In this document: positions 55,032-64,000 of the stretch, one piece after another
Layout: every line of letters begins with the position of its first letter
How positions within the stretch are numbered: position 1 is the first letter of the stretch
NCBI RefSeq assembly: GCF_003667825.1
Contig: NZ_CP033043.1
Coordinates: 2,895,501 to 2,959,500, forward strand
Origin: Metabacillus litoralis
Lineage (GTDB): Bacteria > Bacillota > Bacilli > Bacillales > Bacillaceae
Direction: 5' to 3'
DNA length: 64,000 nucleotides
Made by a program: the position numbers and the translations under genes
The notes under the pieces: model-generated
Seen by the model: the letters and a program-made list of their open reading frames with translations, nothing else
What the model was told of the DNA's origin: nothing
Databases searched by the model: none

Positions 55032-56009
55032 ATGAATATGCAAATTTTAGAAAAAATTAGTAAGGCTGCTGGAAACACTTTTGCAATTTGGGTCATTATT
55101 TTTGCTGTGTTAGCGTTTTTTATTCCTGGTGGCTTTACTTGGATTGCCCCTCATATTGCACTATTATTAGGTATTATCATGTTTGGAATGGGGCTAACTT
55201 TATCTCTGCAAGATTTTAAAGCAGTGTTTCAAGCACCAAAAAGTGTTCTATTAGGTGTTGTTGCACAGTTTACGATTATGCCTTTACTGGCTTTTTTACT
55301 TGCTACAGTTTTTCAGTTACAACCTGAAGTTGCTGTTGGAGTAATCTTGGTAGGCTGTTGTCCTGGTGGGACAGCATCTAATGTTATTACATTTTTAGCG
55401 AAAGGAAATACAGCATTATCTGTTGCTGTAACGTCAATTTCAACATTACTTGCACCAATTTTAACACCAGCTCTTACACTTTTGTTTGCTAGTAAATGGC
55501 TGCCGGTTTCTGCTGGTTCCTTATTTTTATCAATTGTTCAAATCGTACTCATTCCAATTATTTTAGGGATTGTTGTGAAGCTATTATTTAAAAAGCAAGT
55601 TGAAAAAAGTGTAACTGTTTTACCTCTAATATCTGTAATAGGAATTGTTGCGGTTGCTTCAGCTGTAGTTGCTGTGAATGCAGAGAAAATTGCAGAAACA
55701 GGTCTTTTAATCTTCACCATTGTTGTTCTACACAATTTACTAGGCCTTTTATTAGGATTTGTATTAGCAAAAGCATTAAAATTAAACTTTGCAGATCAAA
55801 AAGCTATCTCTATTGAAGTCGGTATGCAAAATTCCGGGCTTGGTGCAGCTTTAGCTGTTGCACATTTTTCCCCATTATCTGCCGTTCCAAGTGCGATTTT
55901 CAGTGTTTGGCATAATATATCAGGTCCTTTACTCGCTACATGGTGGGGGAAAAAAATGGAGCAAGAATCTCATTTAGAAATGACTACTGACAATTCAAAA
56001 AAGGCATAA
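55032..56009 (+). CDS. bile acid:sodium symporter family transporter (YocS-like)
   Basis: A 325-residue permease with about nine to ten TM helices. The SBF signature CCPGGTASNVITFLAKGN (about 113-130), with a GGTASN crossover motif, is present, as is a C-terminal QNSGLGAALAVAHFSP (about 268-285). It likely carries an organic acid with sodium; relatives include YocS and PanS-type precursors transporters. The substrate is not known. Start ATG 55032 is close to AAAGGAGG; ATG 55038 is an alternative with better spacing. Confidence 0.87.
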   Translation: MNMQILEKISKAAGNTFAIWVIIFAVLAFFIPGGFTWIAPHIALLLGIIMFGMGLTLSLQDFKAVFQAPKSVLLGVVAQFTIMPLLAFLLATVFQLQPEVAVGVILVGCCPGGTASNVITFLAKGNTALSVAVTSISTLLAPILTPALTLLFASKWLPVSAGSLFLSIVQIVLIPIILGIVVKLLFKKQVEKSVTVLPLISVIGIVAVASAVVAVNAEKIAETGLLIFTIVVLHNLLGLLLGFVLAKALKLNFADQKAISIEVGMQNSGLGAALAVAHFSPLSAVPSAIFSVWHNISGPLLATWWGKKMEQESHLEMTTDNSKKA

Positions 56010-56014
56010 AGATG

Positions 56015-56040
56015 AGGGGGGCATTCGTGCTCCCTTTCAT
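56015..56040 (+). terminator. weak terminator of the SBF transporter gene
   Basis: Hairpin GGGGGGCA-TTCG-TGCTCCC with one mismatch (about 56014-56035), then TTTC. Confidence 0.5.
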
Positions 56041-56153
56041 TATGCCAAAATTTGCTTTTAATTTTTCTTCCAAAAATTACTTTAACTAGTAAAATAAAAG
56101 ATAAGCAGGAATTTACCGCAAATAACCTGCTACTTACATATGGAGGGATCCTG

Positions 56154-56948
56154 ATGAACGCTCATGAAATTGATTATGTTTTACATGGCGATGACATGCA
56201 ATGTGTTGAAATTGAGTTAGATCCAAATGAAAGTGTTGTAGCTGAAGCTGGTGGCATGATGATGATGGAAGATGGCATCGATATGGAAACCATTTTTGGT
56301 GATGGGGACAACAACCAAAAAGGCTTTTTGGGTAAGCTTGTTGGAGCTGGTAAACGTGTACTCACAGGCGAGAGTTTATTTATGACGGTATTTACAAACA
56401 AAGGTGTTGGTAAAAAGCGTGTCTCGTTTGCGGCGCCTTATCCTGGTAAAATCATACCTATTGATTTAAGTGAGCTTGGTGGAAAAATTATTTGTCAAAA
56501 AGATTCCTTCCTTTGTGCAGCAAAAGGTGTATCAATTGGGATTGATTTTCAGAAGAAGCTTGGGACTGGTTTTTTTGGTGGAGAAGGTTTTATTATGCAG
56601 AAGCTTGAAGGAGATGGTCTTAGCTTTTTACATGCAGGAGGAACCATTATCCGCCGTGATCTTCAACCTGGAGAGAAATTAAGAATTGACACAGGTTGCC
56701 TAGTCGCTTTATCAAAAGAAGTTGATTATAATATTGAATATGTTGGAAAAGTAAAAACTGCGTTCTTCGGTGGAGAAGGTTTATTCTTTGCTACTGTACA
56801 AGGACCAGGAACAGTTTGGGTTCAAACTTTACCATTCAGCCGCTTAGCAGATCGAGTGATTGCAAGTGCACCATCTGCTGGTGGAGAAGCTCGTGGTGAA
56901 GGCAGTATACTTGGCGGTTTAGGTCGATTTTTAGATGGTGATCGATGA
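56154..56948 (+). CDS. TIGR00266 / AIM24-family protein
   Basis: A 264-residue protein of beta-strand-rich AIM24 type. Start [22 protein letters not shown], with central repeats [20 protein letters not shown] and [20 protein letters not shown] that are near-identical internal copies (about 145-165 and 213-233). No TM segment. The function of the bacterial family is unknown. Start ATG 56154 after ATGGAGGG; the upstream frame to 56052 is not coding. Confidence 0.9.
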   Translation: MNAHEIDYVLHGDDMQCVEIELDPNESVVAEAGGMMMMEDGIDMETIFGDGDNNQKGFLGKLVGAGKRVLTGESLFMTVFTNKGVGKKRVSFAAPYPGKIIPIDLSELGGKIICQKDSFLCAAKGVSIGIDFQKKLGTGFFGGEGFIMQKLEGDGLSFLHAGGTIIRRDLQPGEKLRIDTGCLVALSKEVDYNIEYVGKVKTAFFGGEGLFFATVQGPGTVWVQTLPFSRLADRVIASAPSAGGEARGEGSILGGLGRFLDGDR

Positions 56949-57010
56949 TAAAACCTATAAATTAAATATGCTGTTATTTATAGTAACGGGTTCAGTTTTG
57001 AAAGATAAAA

Positions 57011-57052
57011 TACGAATAAACATTGCTTTTCGTATAGCAATGTTTATTCGTA
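57011..57052. terminator. 17-bp hairpin after the AIM24 gene
   Basis: TACGAATAAACATTGCT (57011-57027) pairs exactly with 57036-57052 around an 8-nt loop. It has few flanking Ts, so it may be more than a plain terminator. Confidence 0.7.
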
Positions 57053-57070
57053 CTCAGCAAATCAAGAAAA

Positions 57071-57104
57071 ATGCTTGGAGACATATATGCTCCAAGCATT
57101 TTTT
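57071..57104. terminator. second terminator hairpin in the AIM24-glgP gap
   Basis: ATGCTTGGAG (57071-57080) / CTCCAAGCAT (57090-57099) with A- and T-runs on either side. Confidence 0.82.
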
Positions 57105-57160
57105 ATACCAAAAAAAGCACTCAATTAAGCGATTTCCAATCTTTAAAAATCACCAGGAAA

Positions 57161-57349
57161 TAAGCGGAGAAATTCCTCTTAGTGAGGAAATACCAAGAAA
57201 AATTGACTAAATAGAAGGAAAGATTACGCCTATTTAATCAAAAAACCTGAAAATGGATCATTTCACTTTGCTTAAGCGGAGTAACTCCGCTTATATCCCC
57301 CAAACCGAATCCCATTCTTTAGTCTAACCGGAAAAACTCCGCCTATTTA
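57161..57349. repeat. four degenerate CGGAG/CTCCG palindromes in the AIM24-glgP gap
   Basis: Copies: TAAGCGGAGAAATTCCTCTT (57161), AATAGAAGGAAAGATTACGC (about 57211), TAAGCGGAGTAACTCCGCTT (57273, perfect palindrome TAAGCGGAG-TAA-CTCCGCTTA), TAACCGGAAAAACTCCGCCT (57325). They are spaced 51-61 nt. They resemble an intergenic palindrome (AATAAGCGGA...TCCGCCTATT) that I remember from other Bacillaceae. No gene is supported in 56949-57727. Confidence 0.65.
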
Positions 57350-57594
57350 AACTTTCGGTTACTCAATTGAGGATAAGCAAGAAGAGTTGCTTTATTTTCC
57401 GCCTCTGAGACATCATCACCCACGCCCTGGTAATTAAATATCATTTTTAGCAGACAGACAAATGAATAAAATTGAGCTCGCGCATTTTCATGCTGCCCAA
57501 ACTTATATCACCATGTTAAAAGGGGGGCAAAATTTCGGGCGTATTTACCGCCACTATCCACTTTATAAAACTCCATTTTATTAGGCTAAAAAGA

Positions 57595-57626
57595 AGCAGT
57601 CTTATTCAGTTGCTAATAAGACTGCT
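57595..57626 (-). terminator. terminator of the glg operon
   Basis: Perfect 12-bp stem AGCAGTCTTATT (57595-57606) / AATAAGACTGCT (57615-57626). On the minus strand CTTCTTTTT follows. Confidence 0.82.
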
Positions 57627-57727
57627 AATTGGTGTTAGTATTTACATTCGGAAACAGATGCCGTTACTACTATTGTCATAACCTTTTTTCTTGGGCAAAG
57701 AAGATTTGATTCAACAAACCCTTTTCT

Positions 57728-60133
57728 TTACATTTTCACTCCAAGCGGCTCAATATTCCAAATTCCTTCAGCATACTGCGAAATGGTTCTGTCACTTGAA
57801 AAGAAGCCTGAATGTGAAACGTTTATTAATGCTTGCTCCAGCCATTTTTCTCGGTTTTGATAAGCTATTCCGACCTTTTCTTGTATATCAATATAAGAGG
57901 CAAAATCACGCAAAACAAAATATTGGTCATTTTGGACGAGTAAGGAATCAGCAATTGACTCAAATTCTCCTTCATCCTCTGAGAAAAACCCATTCGTTAA
58001 TTGATTGATAACTTGTCGAATTCTTAAATCATGATGATAATATTCCATTGATCGATAACGGCCGTTTTCTTCGTACTTGAGCACCTCTTGTGCAGTTAGA
58101 CCAAAGGTAAAAATATTATCTTTACCAATCTCCTCCATTATCTCAATGTTTGCACCATCTAATGTCCCGACTGTTAAAGCACCATTCATCATAAATTTCA
58201 TATTTCCTGTACCAGATGCCTCTTTGCTTGCAGTCGAAATCTGTTCACTAACATCTGCAGCTGGGAAGATATCCTCTGCCAGTGAAACACGATAATTTTC
58301 CATAAATACAACCTTTATAACCTGCGAAACTCTTGGGTCATTGTTTACTTTATCAGCTAAGGAATGAATAAGCTTTATAACCTTCTTTGCATAATAATAC
58401 GTTGGAGATGCTTTTGCTCCAAAAATAAATGTACGAGGCTGTATAACATAATTAGGATCTTCTTTTATTCGATTGTATAAATACATAATATGAAGAACAT
58501 TTAATAATTGTCTTTTATATGCATGTAATCTTTTAACTTGAACATCAAAAATAGAATCAATGTCTACAAGAATCCCATTTTTTTCTGCTATTTTCTTAGC
58601 TAGTATTTCCTTACGTTTTCTTTTCACCTGTGCAAACTGTTCTTTTACTGTTGGATGATAAACATGTCTCTTTAAATCTATTAATTTTTCAGGCTGTTTT
58701 ACCCAATCCTCACCAATCGTTTCTTTAATTAAGTTTGTTAATTCAGGATTTGCTTTAAGCAGCCATCTTCTATGTGTAATCCCGTTTGTTTTGTTATTGA
58801 ATTTTTCGGGATAAACCTCATAGAAAGATTTCATTTCCCTATTTTTTAAAATATCGGAGTGGATTTTGGCTACCCCGTTAATACTATTACTCCCAACTAT
58901 CGCGAGGTGAGCCATTTTTACAAGGCCGTGAGCAATAATGGCCATATGCTCAATACGTTGCCATTCTCCCGGATATCGATCCCAGAGCTCTGCACAAAAT
59001 CTCTCATTAATTTCTTCTATGATCATATAAATTCTAGGAAGTAATGGCTTAAACAAATAAATTGGCCATTTCTCTAGTGCTTCCGCTAAGATCGTATGAT
59101 TTGTATAGGACACTGTATTTGTTGTTACATGCCATGCTTCATTCCAAGTTAATCCTTCAATATCAACTAATATTCTCATTAATTCAGGGATAGCCAAAGC
59201 AGGATGTGTATCATTTATATGAATTGCCACGTAATGATGGAGTTCTCTAATGTTAGAATTCTCTTTTTTAAACGACTGAATGATACTTTGTAAACTTGAA
59301 GACACAAGGAAGTACTGCTGTTTTAACCTCAAAATTTTGCCCTCATCATGTGTATCATCAGGATAAAGGAAATCTGTAATTGCCTCAGTATCTCTCTTAT
59401 AAGATAAAACATCTTGATTTGGACCAAATGAGGCAGGCTCTGCATTCCAAAGCCTCAACGTATTAACGGTATCGACCTGGTAGCCAACAACAGGCATATC
59501 ATAAGGAACGGCTAACACCTTTTGTTCTCCTACATGCTTAAAAATGAGAGAATTTCCTTCATAACTTGATTCTATTCTGCCCCAGAATGAGACCTCAACA
59601 GCTTGATCAGGCTTCCGTACTTCCCACACATTTCCATGTCGTAACCATTGCTCCGGGAGCTCAACTTGATATCCATCCACTATTTTTTGGTCGAATAGTC
59701 CGTGTTTATACCTAAGTCCATATCCATGACCAGGAAGATTTAATGTAGCCAATGAATCTAAAAAGCATGCTGCTAATCTTCCTAATCCACCGTTTCCTAG
59801 AGCTGGGTCTGACTCACACTCTTCTATTTCATTTAAGTGAATATTAAGCTCTGCCAGACCCTCCTCAACAACCTCTTTAATTCCTAGGTTTAATAAGTTT
59901 TGACAAAGTAAGCGACCTAAGAGGAATTCAATTGATAAATAATATACTTGCTTTTTATTCTCAGCTCGGTAAAGCTCGTTCGTATCAATCCATTTAGAGC
60001 TAATATATTCTCTTACCATATTCCCTAATGTAAAGTACTGATCACGTCTAGTTGATTCCTCAAAGCCTTTGCCACACATACTTTCAAGCCTTTTTAAAAA
60101 GCTTTTTTTAAATGAATCTTTATTAGAGAACAT
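57728..60133 (-). CDS. glgP: glycogen phosphorylase
   Basis: An 801-residue PLP-dependent alpha-glucan phosphorylase releasing glucose-1-phosphate from glycogen. The PLP lysine lies in [19 protein letters not shown] (about 660-680), and [14 protein letters not shown] (about 115) and [16 protein letters not shown] (about 305) are the usual active-site blocks. Length is normal. Start ATG 60133, 8 nt after GGGAG, overlapping glgA by 11 nt; GTG 60142 touches the site. Last gene of the operon. Confidence 0.97.
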   Translation of the reverse strand: MFSNKDSFKKSFLKRLESMCGKGFEESTRRDQYFTLGNMVREYISSKWIDTNELYRAENKKQVYYLSIEFLLGRLLCQNLLNLGIKEVVEEGLAELNIHLNEIEECESDPALGNGGLGRLAACFLDSLATLNLPGHGYGLRYKHGLFDQKIVDGYQVELPEQWLRHGNVWEVRKPDQAVEVSFWGRIESSYEGNSLIFKHVGEQKVLAVPYDMPVVGYQVDTVNTLRLWNAEPASFGPNQDVLSYKRDTEAITDFLYPDDTHDEGKILRLKQQYFLVSSSLQSIIQSFKKENSNIRELHHYVAIHINDTHPALAIPELMRILVDIEGLTWNEAWHVTTNTVSYTNHTILAEALEKWPIYLFKPLLPRIYMIIEEINERFCAELWDRYPGEWQRIEHMAIIAHGLVKMAHLAIVGSNSINGVAKIHSDILKNREMKSFYEVYPEKFNNKTNGITHRRWLLKANPELTNLIKETIGEDWVKQPEKLIDLKRHVYHPTVKEQFAQVKRKRKEILAKKIAEKNGILVDIDSIFDVQVKRLHAYKRQLLNVLHIMYLYNRIKEDPNYVIQPRTFIFGAKASPTYYYAKKVIKLIHSLADKVNNDPRVSQVIKVVFMENYRVSLAEDIFPAADVSEQISTASKEASGTGNMKFMMNGALTVGTLDGANIEIMEEIGKDNIFTFGLTAQEVLKYEENGRYRSMEYYHHDLRIRQVINQLTNGFFSEDEGEFESIADSLLVQNDQYFVLRDFASYIDIQEKVGIAYQNREKWLEQALINVSHSGFFSSDRTISQYAEGIWNIEPLGVKM

Positions 60134-61568
60134 GCTCTTCACTCCCAGTGATCAATTCAGTGTAAAGCTGCTTATATTTTAATGCTGATTGGCTCCAACT
60201 ATAATCTTGTGTCATGGCAGTATTGACGATCTTTTGCCAAACCTCATCTTGGTGATAATACTCAATAGCGCGATTTATTGAATACAACATATCATGGGCA
60301 TTAAAATGACTAAACGTAAATCCATTACCTTCTTTTAACTCTTCCTGAAAAGGAAACACTGTGTCATTTAATCCGCCCGTTTCCCGGACAATTGGAATAG
60401 TCCCATATCTTAGAGCAATTAACTGCCCCAAACCACATGGTTCAAATTTTGATGGCATTAAAAATAAATCGGAGCCGGCATAAATTTGATGTGCAAGTTT
60501 CTCATCAAATCCTATGTATGCTTTAAACTTTGTCGGATAAACCCATTCCATATGCTTAAAATAATCTTCAAATTCTTTTTCTCCTGTACCAAGAATGATC
60601 ACCTGAACATCCTTAGCTAATACCTCATCCAAAACACGTTTAACTAAATCTAAACCTTTTTGCTTCGTTAACCTAGTTACCATTGAAATAATTGGTGTAT
60701 CTTTACTCTCAGTTAACCCAAAAGCAGCTTGTAGGGCAGCTTTATTCTCCGCTTTTTTTATGAGTGTTTCCGGTGTAAACTGTGAATGAATATTTTCATC
60801 TGTTTCAGGATTATAAACTGTATCATCAATGCCATTTAAAATTCCTAAAAGAGAAGTATTTCGGGATCTTAATAGACCATCCAGCCTTTCTCCATAGTAG
60901 GCTGTCTGGATTTCCTCTTTATAAGTTGGACTAACAGTTGTTATAAAATCTGATGAGATAATTGCTGCCTTCATAAAGCTAATATCTCCATAAAATTCTA
61001 GGTTTTTAAAGTCTTCATCCCCTAGATTTAAAAGATCGTGGAGAATACTGTATGGAAATACACCTTGAAATTGGAGATTATGGATCGTAAACACCGTTTT
61101 TATTTCCTCGTAAAAAGGTTTCTCTCTATATTCTTTTTGTAATAAATAACTAATCATTCCTGTATGCCAATCATGTGAATGTATGATGTCAGGCTGAAAA
61201 TCAATAGCTTCTAATGTTTCTAGTACTGCTCTACAAAAGAATGAGAAGCGCTCACCATCATCATAATGTCCATACAAAGAATCACGATAAAAATAATATT
61301 CATGATCCAAGAAATAATACGTAATTCCATCAACCTCTAATTTTTCAATTCCACAATACTGCTGTCTCCATCCAACCGGAACAATGATTTCATGTATTTT
61401 CGTCATCTTTTCACGATAAGACTCTGATATTAAAGAATATTTGGGAAGAATGACTCTAATGTCAGCTCCTAGTTTTTTTAATTCCTTTGGTAATGCACCT
61501 GCAACATCAGCTAATCCTCCTGATTTTACAAAAGGTACACATTCTGAAACAGCAAATAATACTTTCAC
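60123..61568 (-). CDS. glgA: glycogen synthase (ADP-glucose)
   Basis: A 481-residue GT5 glycosyltransferase that extends glycogen from ADP-glucose. The N-terminal [13 protein letters not shown] (about 15-27) binds ADP-glucose. The C-terminal domain has [14 protein letters not shown] and [20 protein letters not shown] (EX7E region). Start GTG 61568 overlaps the glgD stop as GTGA. Complete and intact. Confidence 0.96.
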   Translation of the reverse strand: MKVLFAVSECVPFVKSGGLADVAGALPKELKKLGADIRVILPKYSLISESYREKMTKIHEIIVPVGWRQQYCGIEKLEVDGITYYFLDHEYYFYRDSLYGHYDDGERFSFFCRAVLETLEAIDFQPDIIHSHDWHTGMISYLLQKEYREKPFYEEIKTVFTIHNLQFQGVFPYSILHDLLNLGDEDFKNLEFYGDISFMKAAIISSDFITTVSPTYKEEIQTAYYGERLDGLLRSRNTSLLGILNGIDDTVYNPETDENIHSQFTPETLIKKAENKAALQAAFGLTESKDTPIISMVTRLTKQKGLDLVKRVLDEVLAKDVQVIILGTGEKEFEDYFKHMEWVYPTKFKAYIGFDEKLAHQIYAGSDLFLMPSKFEPCGLGQLIALRYGTIPIVRETGGLNDTVFPFQEELKEGNGFTFSHFNAHDMLYSINRAIEYYHQDEVWQKIVNTAMTQDYSWSQSALKYKQLYTELITGSEEHVL

Positions 61569-62593
61569 GAGTTCATCATCGCTCCTTGAATGGTTCTTTT
61601 TCTTAGTATCGTTGGCTCTAAATGTGATCCACTTAATTTAGAATAGTCCAATACTTTTACATCTTTATCTGTAATCATATTCTCTAGTACACAGTTCTCT
61701 CCAATATTTGTCTTTTGCATAACGACACTATTTTTAATGACTGTATCTTTTCCGATATGAACGCCTCTAAAAATAATACTATTTTCCACATAACCTTCTA
61801 TTTTACATCCATTAGCAATTAAGGAATTCTTCACAACTGCATTTTTTCCATATTTGGTTGGTGGCTCATCTTTGGCTTTGGTTAAAATCGGTCGGTTTTT
61901 CATGAAAATTTCTTTCCATATAGCTGGGTTAAGCATTTCCATACTATGTTTATAATAGTTGGCTAATGAATCTATGACTGCGGCATAGCCACTAAATTCA
62001 TAATCACAAATAGTGAAATTATGTTGATTTTCTATAATAACGTCAGCAAGTGTTTTGCAGCCGGTTTTTTCTTTATCCTGAATAAGATCAAGAAGAAGCT
62101 TTGTTGCCATAACATACATTTGTAAAGACTGACCATCTTTTCGAACCTCTGTTATATCACAGCCATTTTCAATATGACGACTTAATACCTTCTGAAAATC
62201 AATATTACAAACTGTATGACTATTGGTAATAACAGCATACTCCTGTTTACTTCTTAAAAAGAAATCAATGTGATCAGAAAATTGTCGGAAAGATCCAAAT
62301 TCATCATATTCATTGTGTAAATGAGGAGATGGGAAGAAAAATAACCCATCTTTTTTACGATTTAGATCCCATTGTTTTCCAGATCCAATGTGATCCATTA
62401 GGGAGCGATAAGAATACTTAGGAAAAATAGCAACACTTTCAATCTCAGAATTTGTCATACTAGATAGAACAAAATCTATTAAACGATATCGACTACCAAA
62501 AGGAACTGCTGCTAATGAACGATGGATCGTTAAATCTTCAATTTCCGGTTTATATGCTGTAGCATCAATAACACCTAACATTTTATTACTCAT
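61565..62593 (-). CDS. glgD: GlgD, regulatory-type ADP-glucose pyrophosphorylase subunit
   Basis: A 342-residue paralogue of GlgC. It keeps the nucleotidyltransferase fold and a left-handed beta-helix tail ([20 protein letters not shown]), but its N-terminus [20 protein letters not shown] lacks the GGxGxRL loop used for catalysis. Hence it is a modulator of GlgC rather than an independent enzyme. Start ATG 62593 after GGGGAGAAGGAAG. 152 nt after glgC. Confidence 0.94.
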   Translation of the reverse strand: MSNKMLGVIDATAYKPEIEDLTIHRSLAAVPFGSRYRLIDFVLSSMTNSEIESVAIFPKYSYRSLMDHIGSGKQWDLNRKKDGLFFFPSPHLHNEYDEFGSFRQFSDHIDFFLRSKQEYAVITNSHTVCNIDFQKVLSRHIENGCDITEVRKDGQSLQMYVMATKLLLDLIQDKEKTGCKTLADVIIENQHNFTICDYEFSGYAAVIDSLANYYKHSMEMLNPAIWKEIFMKNRPILTKAKDEPPTKYGKNAVVKNSLIANGCKIEGYVENSIIFRGVHIGKDTVIKNSVVMQKTNIGENCVLENMITDKDVKVLDYSKLSGSHLEPTILRKRTIQGAMMNS

Positions 62594-62745
62594 TTCTTCC
62601 TTCTCCCCTTTTTGGAAAAGGTAAGGTCTTATGTTTCACATGCTGGAAATAATTAAAAAAGAATAAATGCAATGATAAAGAAAAAACATGCTAACATCTT
62701 AACCTTCCTACTTCCAATGTATTGTAGTCAGTTGATCTTTTTAAA

Positions 62746-63912
62746 TTAGTTAACTTTGTTCTCTGTCAAGGATATGATTTCATCTATGATTTCCTCTGTA
62801 ACAAGTAAAATTTCATCTGAATTCGTATCAGGACATATCACAGTACCATCTGGAATTTCTAATCCACATGGAACGATTGCATTTTCAATGTAGACATTTT
62901 CCCCGATTATAGTGTCAGGCATTAAGACCGTATTTTTTATTTTTGTATTTTTACCAACCGTAACTCCTTGGAATAAAACAGAATGATGAACATTTCCCAT
63001 AATGACACAACCGTCGTTAACAAGAGAATCAGTTACTACCGCATTTTCAGCAATAAATTGAGGTGGATGATTAGAATTAACCGTGTAGATCTTCCAGTCT
63101 CGATCAAATAAATTTAGCTCCGACTCATCATTTAATAAATCCATATTCGCTTCCCAAAGACTCTTAACCGTTCCTACATCCTTCCAATATCCTTTAAAAG
63201 GATAAGCAACAACATTGCGTTTCTCTTCTAGTAATAAAGGAATAATATCTTTACCAAAATCATGACTTGAATATTGATTACGTTCATCCATCTCCAAGTA
63301 TTCTTTTAAAAGTGACCATTTAAAAATATAAATTCCCATTGAGGCTAAATTATTTTTAGGATTAGCAGGTTTTTCATCGAATTCAACTACCTGCATTTTG
63401 TCATTGGTATTCATAATTCCAAATCGACTAGCCTCATCCCACGGCACTTCTATAACAGAAATTGAGGCATCAGCATTTTTATCAATATGATAGTCAAGCA
63501 TTTTAGAATAATCCATTTTGTAGATATGATCTCCCGACAAAATTAGTACATATTCAGGATCATATTGTTTAATATAATTTATGTTTTGATAGATTGCGCT
63601 TGCTGTCCCTTTATACCACTTCATTTCAGAGGATTCAGAGTAAGGAGGAAGAACGGTTACCCCACCATTTTTACGATCTAAATCCCAAACACTTCCAATT
63701 CCTATATATGAATTTAGAACTAGTGGTTGATATTGTGTTAATACCCCTACAGTATCAATGCTTGAGTTGGTACAATTACTTAAAGTAAAATCTATGATCC
63801 TATATTTTCCACCAAACGGAACTGCCGGCTTTGCCAAATTTTTAGTAAGAGAGCTTAACCTGCTACCTTTACCCCCTGCTAGTAACATTGCTACGCATTG
63901 TTTTTTTCCCAT
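62746..63912 (-). CDS. glgC: glucose-1-phosphate adenylyltransferase
   Basis: A 388-residue ADP-glucose pyrophosphorylase, the committed step of glycogen synthesis. The N-terminal loop [15 protein letters not shown] (about 9-23) binds [16 protein letters not shown] (about 100), [13 protein letters not shown] (about 128), and the sugar-phosphate site [13 protein letters not shown] (about 176) are intact. C-terminal beta-helix domain. Start ATG 63912 after GAGGGGAG; the ATG at 63960 lies inside glgB. Confidence 0.97.
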   Translation of the reverse strand: MGKKQCVAMLLAGGKGSRLSSLTKNLAKPAVPFGGKYRIIDFTLSNCTNSSIDTVGVLTQYQPLVLNSYIGIGSVWDLDRKNGGVTVLPPYSESSEMKWYKGTASAIYQNINYIKQYDPEYVLILSGDHIYKMDYSKMLDYHIDKNADASISVIEVPWDEASRFGIMNTNDKMQVVEFDEKPANPKNNLASMGIYIFKWSLLKEYLEMDERNQYSSHDFGKDIIPLLLEEKRNVVAYPFKGYWKDVGTVKSLWEANMDLLNDESELNLFDRDWKIYTVNSNHPPQFIAENAVVTDSLVNDGCVIMGNVHHSVLFQGVTVGKNTKIKNTVLMPDTIIGENVYIENAIVPCGLEIPDGTVICPDTNSDEILLVTEEIIDEIISLTENKVN

Positions 63913-64000
63913 TCTTATTCTCCCCTCTTTTTTTAACTGCACGTAGAATAACTGCTCCATACGGTGGAATTGTCATAGATAGATGATATGGCCTCCCATG
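63869..64000 (-). CDS. glgB: glycogen branching enzyme, C-terminal end (cut by window edge)
   Basis: Only 43 codons are visible: [20 protein letters not shown] followed by [13 protein letters not shown] and a short tail. The HGRPYHL...IPP(Y/F)GA pattern is the C-terminal beta-sandwich end of GlgB. The frame stops at 63871-63869, so it overlaps glgC by about 44 nt. Order glgB-C-D-A-P matches the B. subtilis operon, which supports the call. Confidence 0.8.
   Translation of the reverse strand, partial: HGRPYHLSMTIPPYGAVILRAVKKRGENKNGKKTMRSNVTSRG

Noticed and set aside
56935..57210. 91-residue frame after the AIM24 gene
   Set aside because: It crosses two perfect hairpins and a palindromic repeat, lacks a ribosome site, and has no recognisable protein pattern.

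Overview
The window is a low-G+C Firmicutes chromosome segment from a Bacillus-type organism (Bacillaceae; species not determinable from this stretch). The genes and much of their order follow the B. subtilis leuS - ytr - ytq - ytp - metK - pckA - ytl - ytk - luxS - yth - mnt - men - glg region. AAGGAGG-type ribosome binding sites, many TTG/GTG starts, a T-box, an S-box, and candidate SigB, Zur, MntR and CcpN sites fit this placement.

Layout. 1-8 kb (mostly minus): the 5' part of leuS behind a T-box leader, an MFS transporter (yttB), a GNAT acetyltransferase, and a ytrABC/DEF-type ABC transporter operon with its GntR regulator and operator. 8.1-8.7 kb: a dispersed Bacillus palindromic element plus a decayed IS1182-type transposase. 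8.7-19.4 kb: two small minus-strand genes, ytqA-ytqB (tRNA wobble-uridine modification), ytpB-ytpA (terpenoid and phospholipid metabolism), ytoA, a PAP2 phosphatase, a glycosyltransferase, a YtkA-like lipoprotein, and an operon of a beta-propeller lipoprotein with a two-component system. 19.4-23 kb: metK under an S-box riboswitch with an unusually long P3 arm, then pckA with a CcpN-like site.

23-36.8 kb: ytmB, ytmA, the ytlACD ABC importer, Nudix ytkD, dps with a SigB-like promoter, ytzI, a two-gene metal-permease-like pair, folE2, luxS, ytjA (yidD), ytiB carbonic anhydrase, and an orphan zinc-binding lipoprotein with three Zur-like boxes and an expanded His/Asp/Glu repeat. A NERD-domain protein follows. 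36.9-37.7 kb is the most unusual stretch: an intergenic tandem array with an exact 52-bp period, each unit carrying a 10+5+10 hairpin or palindrome. It lies directly upstream of cytochrome bd oxidase (cydA-cydB homologues ythA-ythB).

40-54 kb: the manganese importer mntABCD with an MntR box, the menaquinone operon menF-menD-menH-menB-menE-menC, and divergent menA. 54-64 kb: yteA, an SBF-family transporter, a TIGR00266/AIM24 protein, an intergenic region with a second family of short palindromes, and the glycogen operon glgB(partial)-glgC-glgD-glgA-glgP.

Themes: respiration (menaquinone plus cytochrome bd), Zn/Mn homeostasis and metal-dependent enzymes (FolE2, carbonic anhydrase, Dps), carbon storage and gluconeogenesis, and RNA-level control (T-box, S-box, many bidirectional terminators, several of which contain the stop codon of the gene they terminate).
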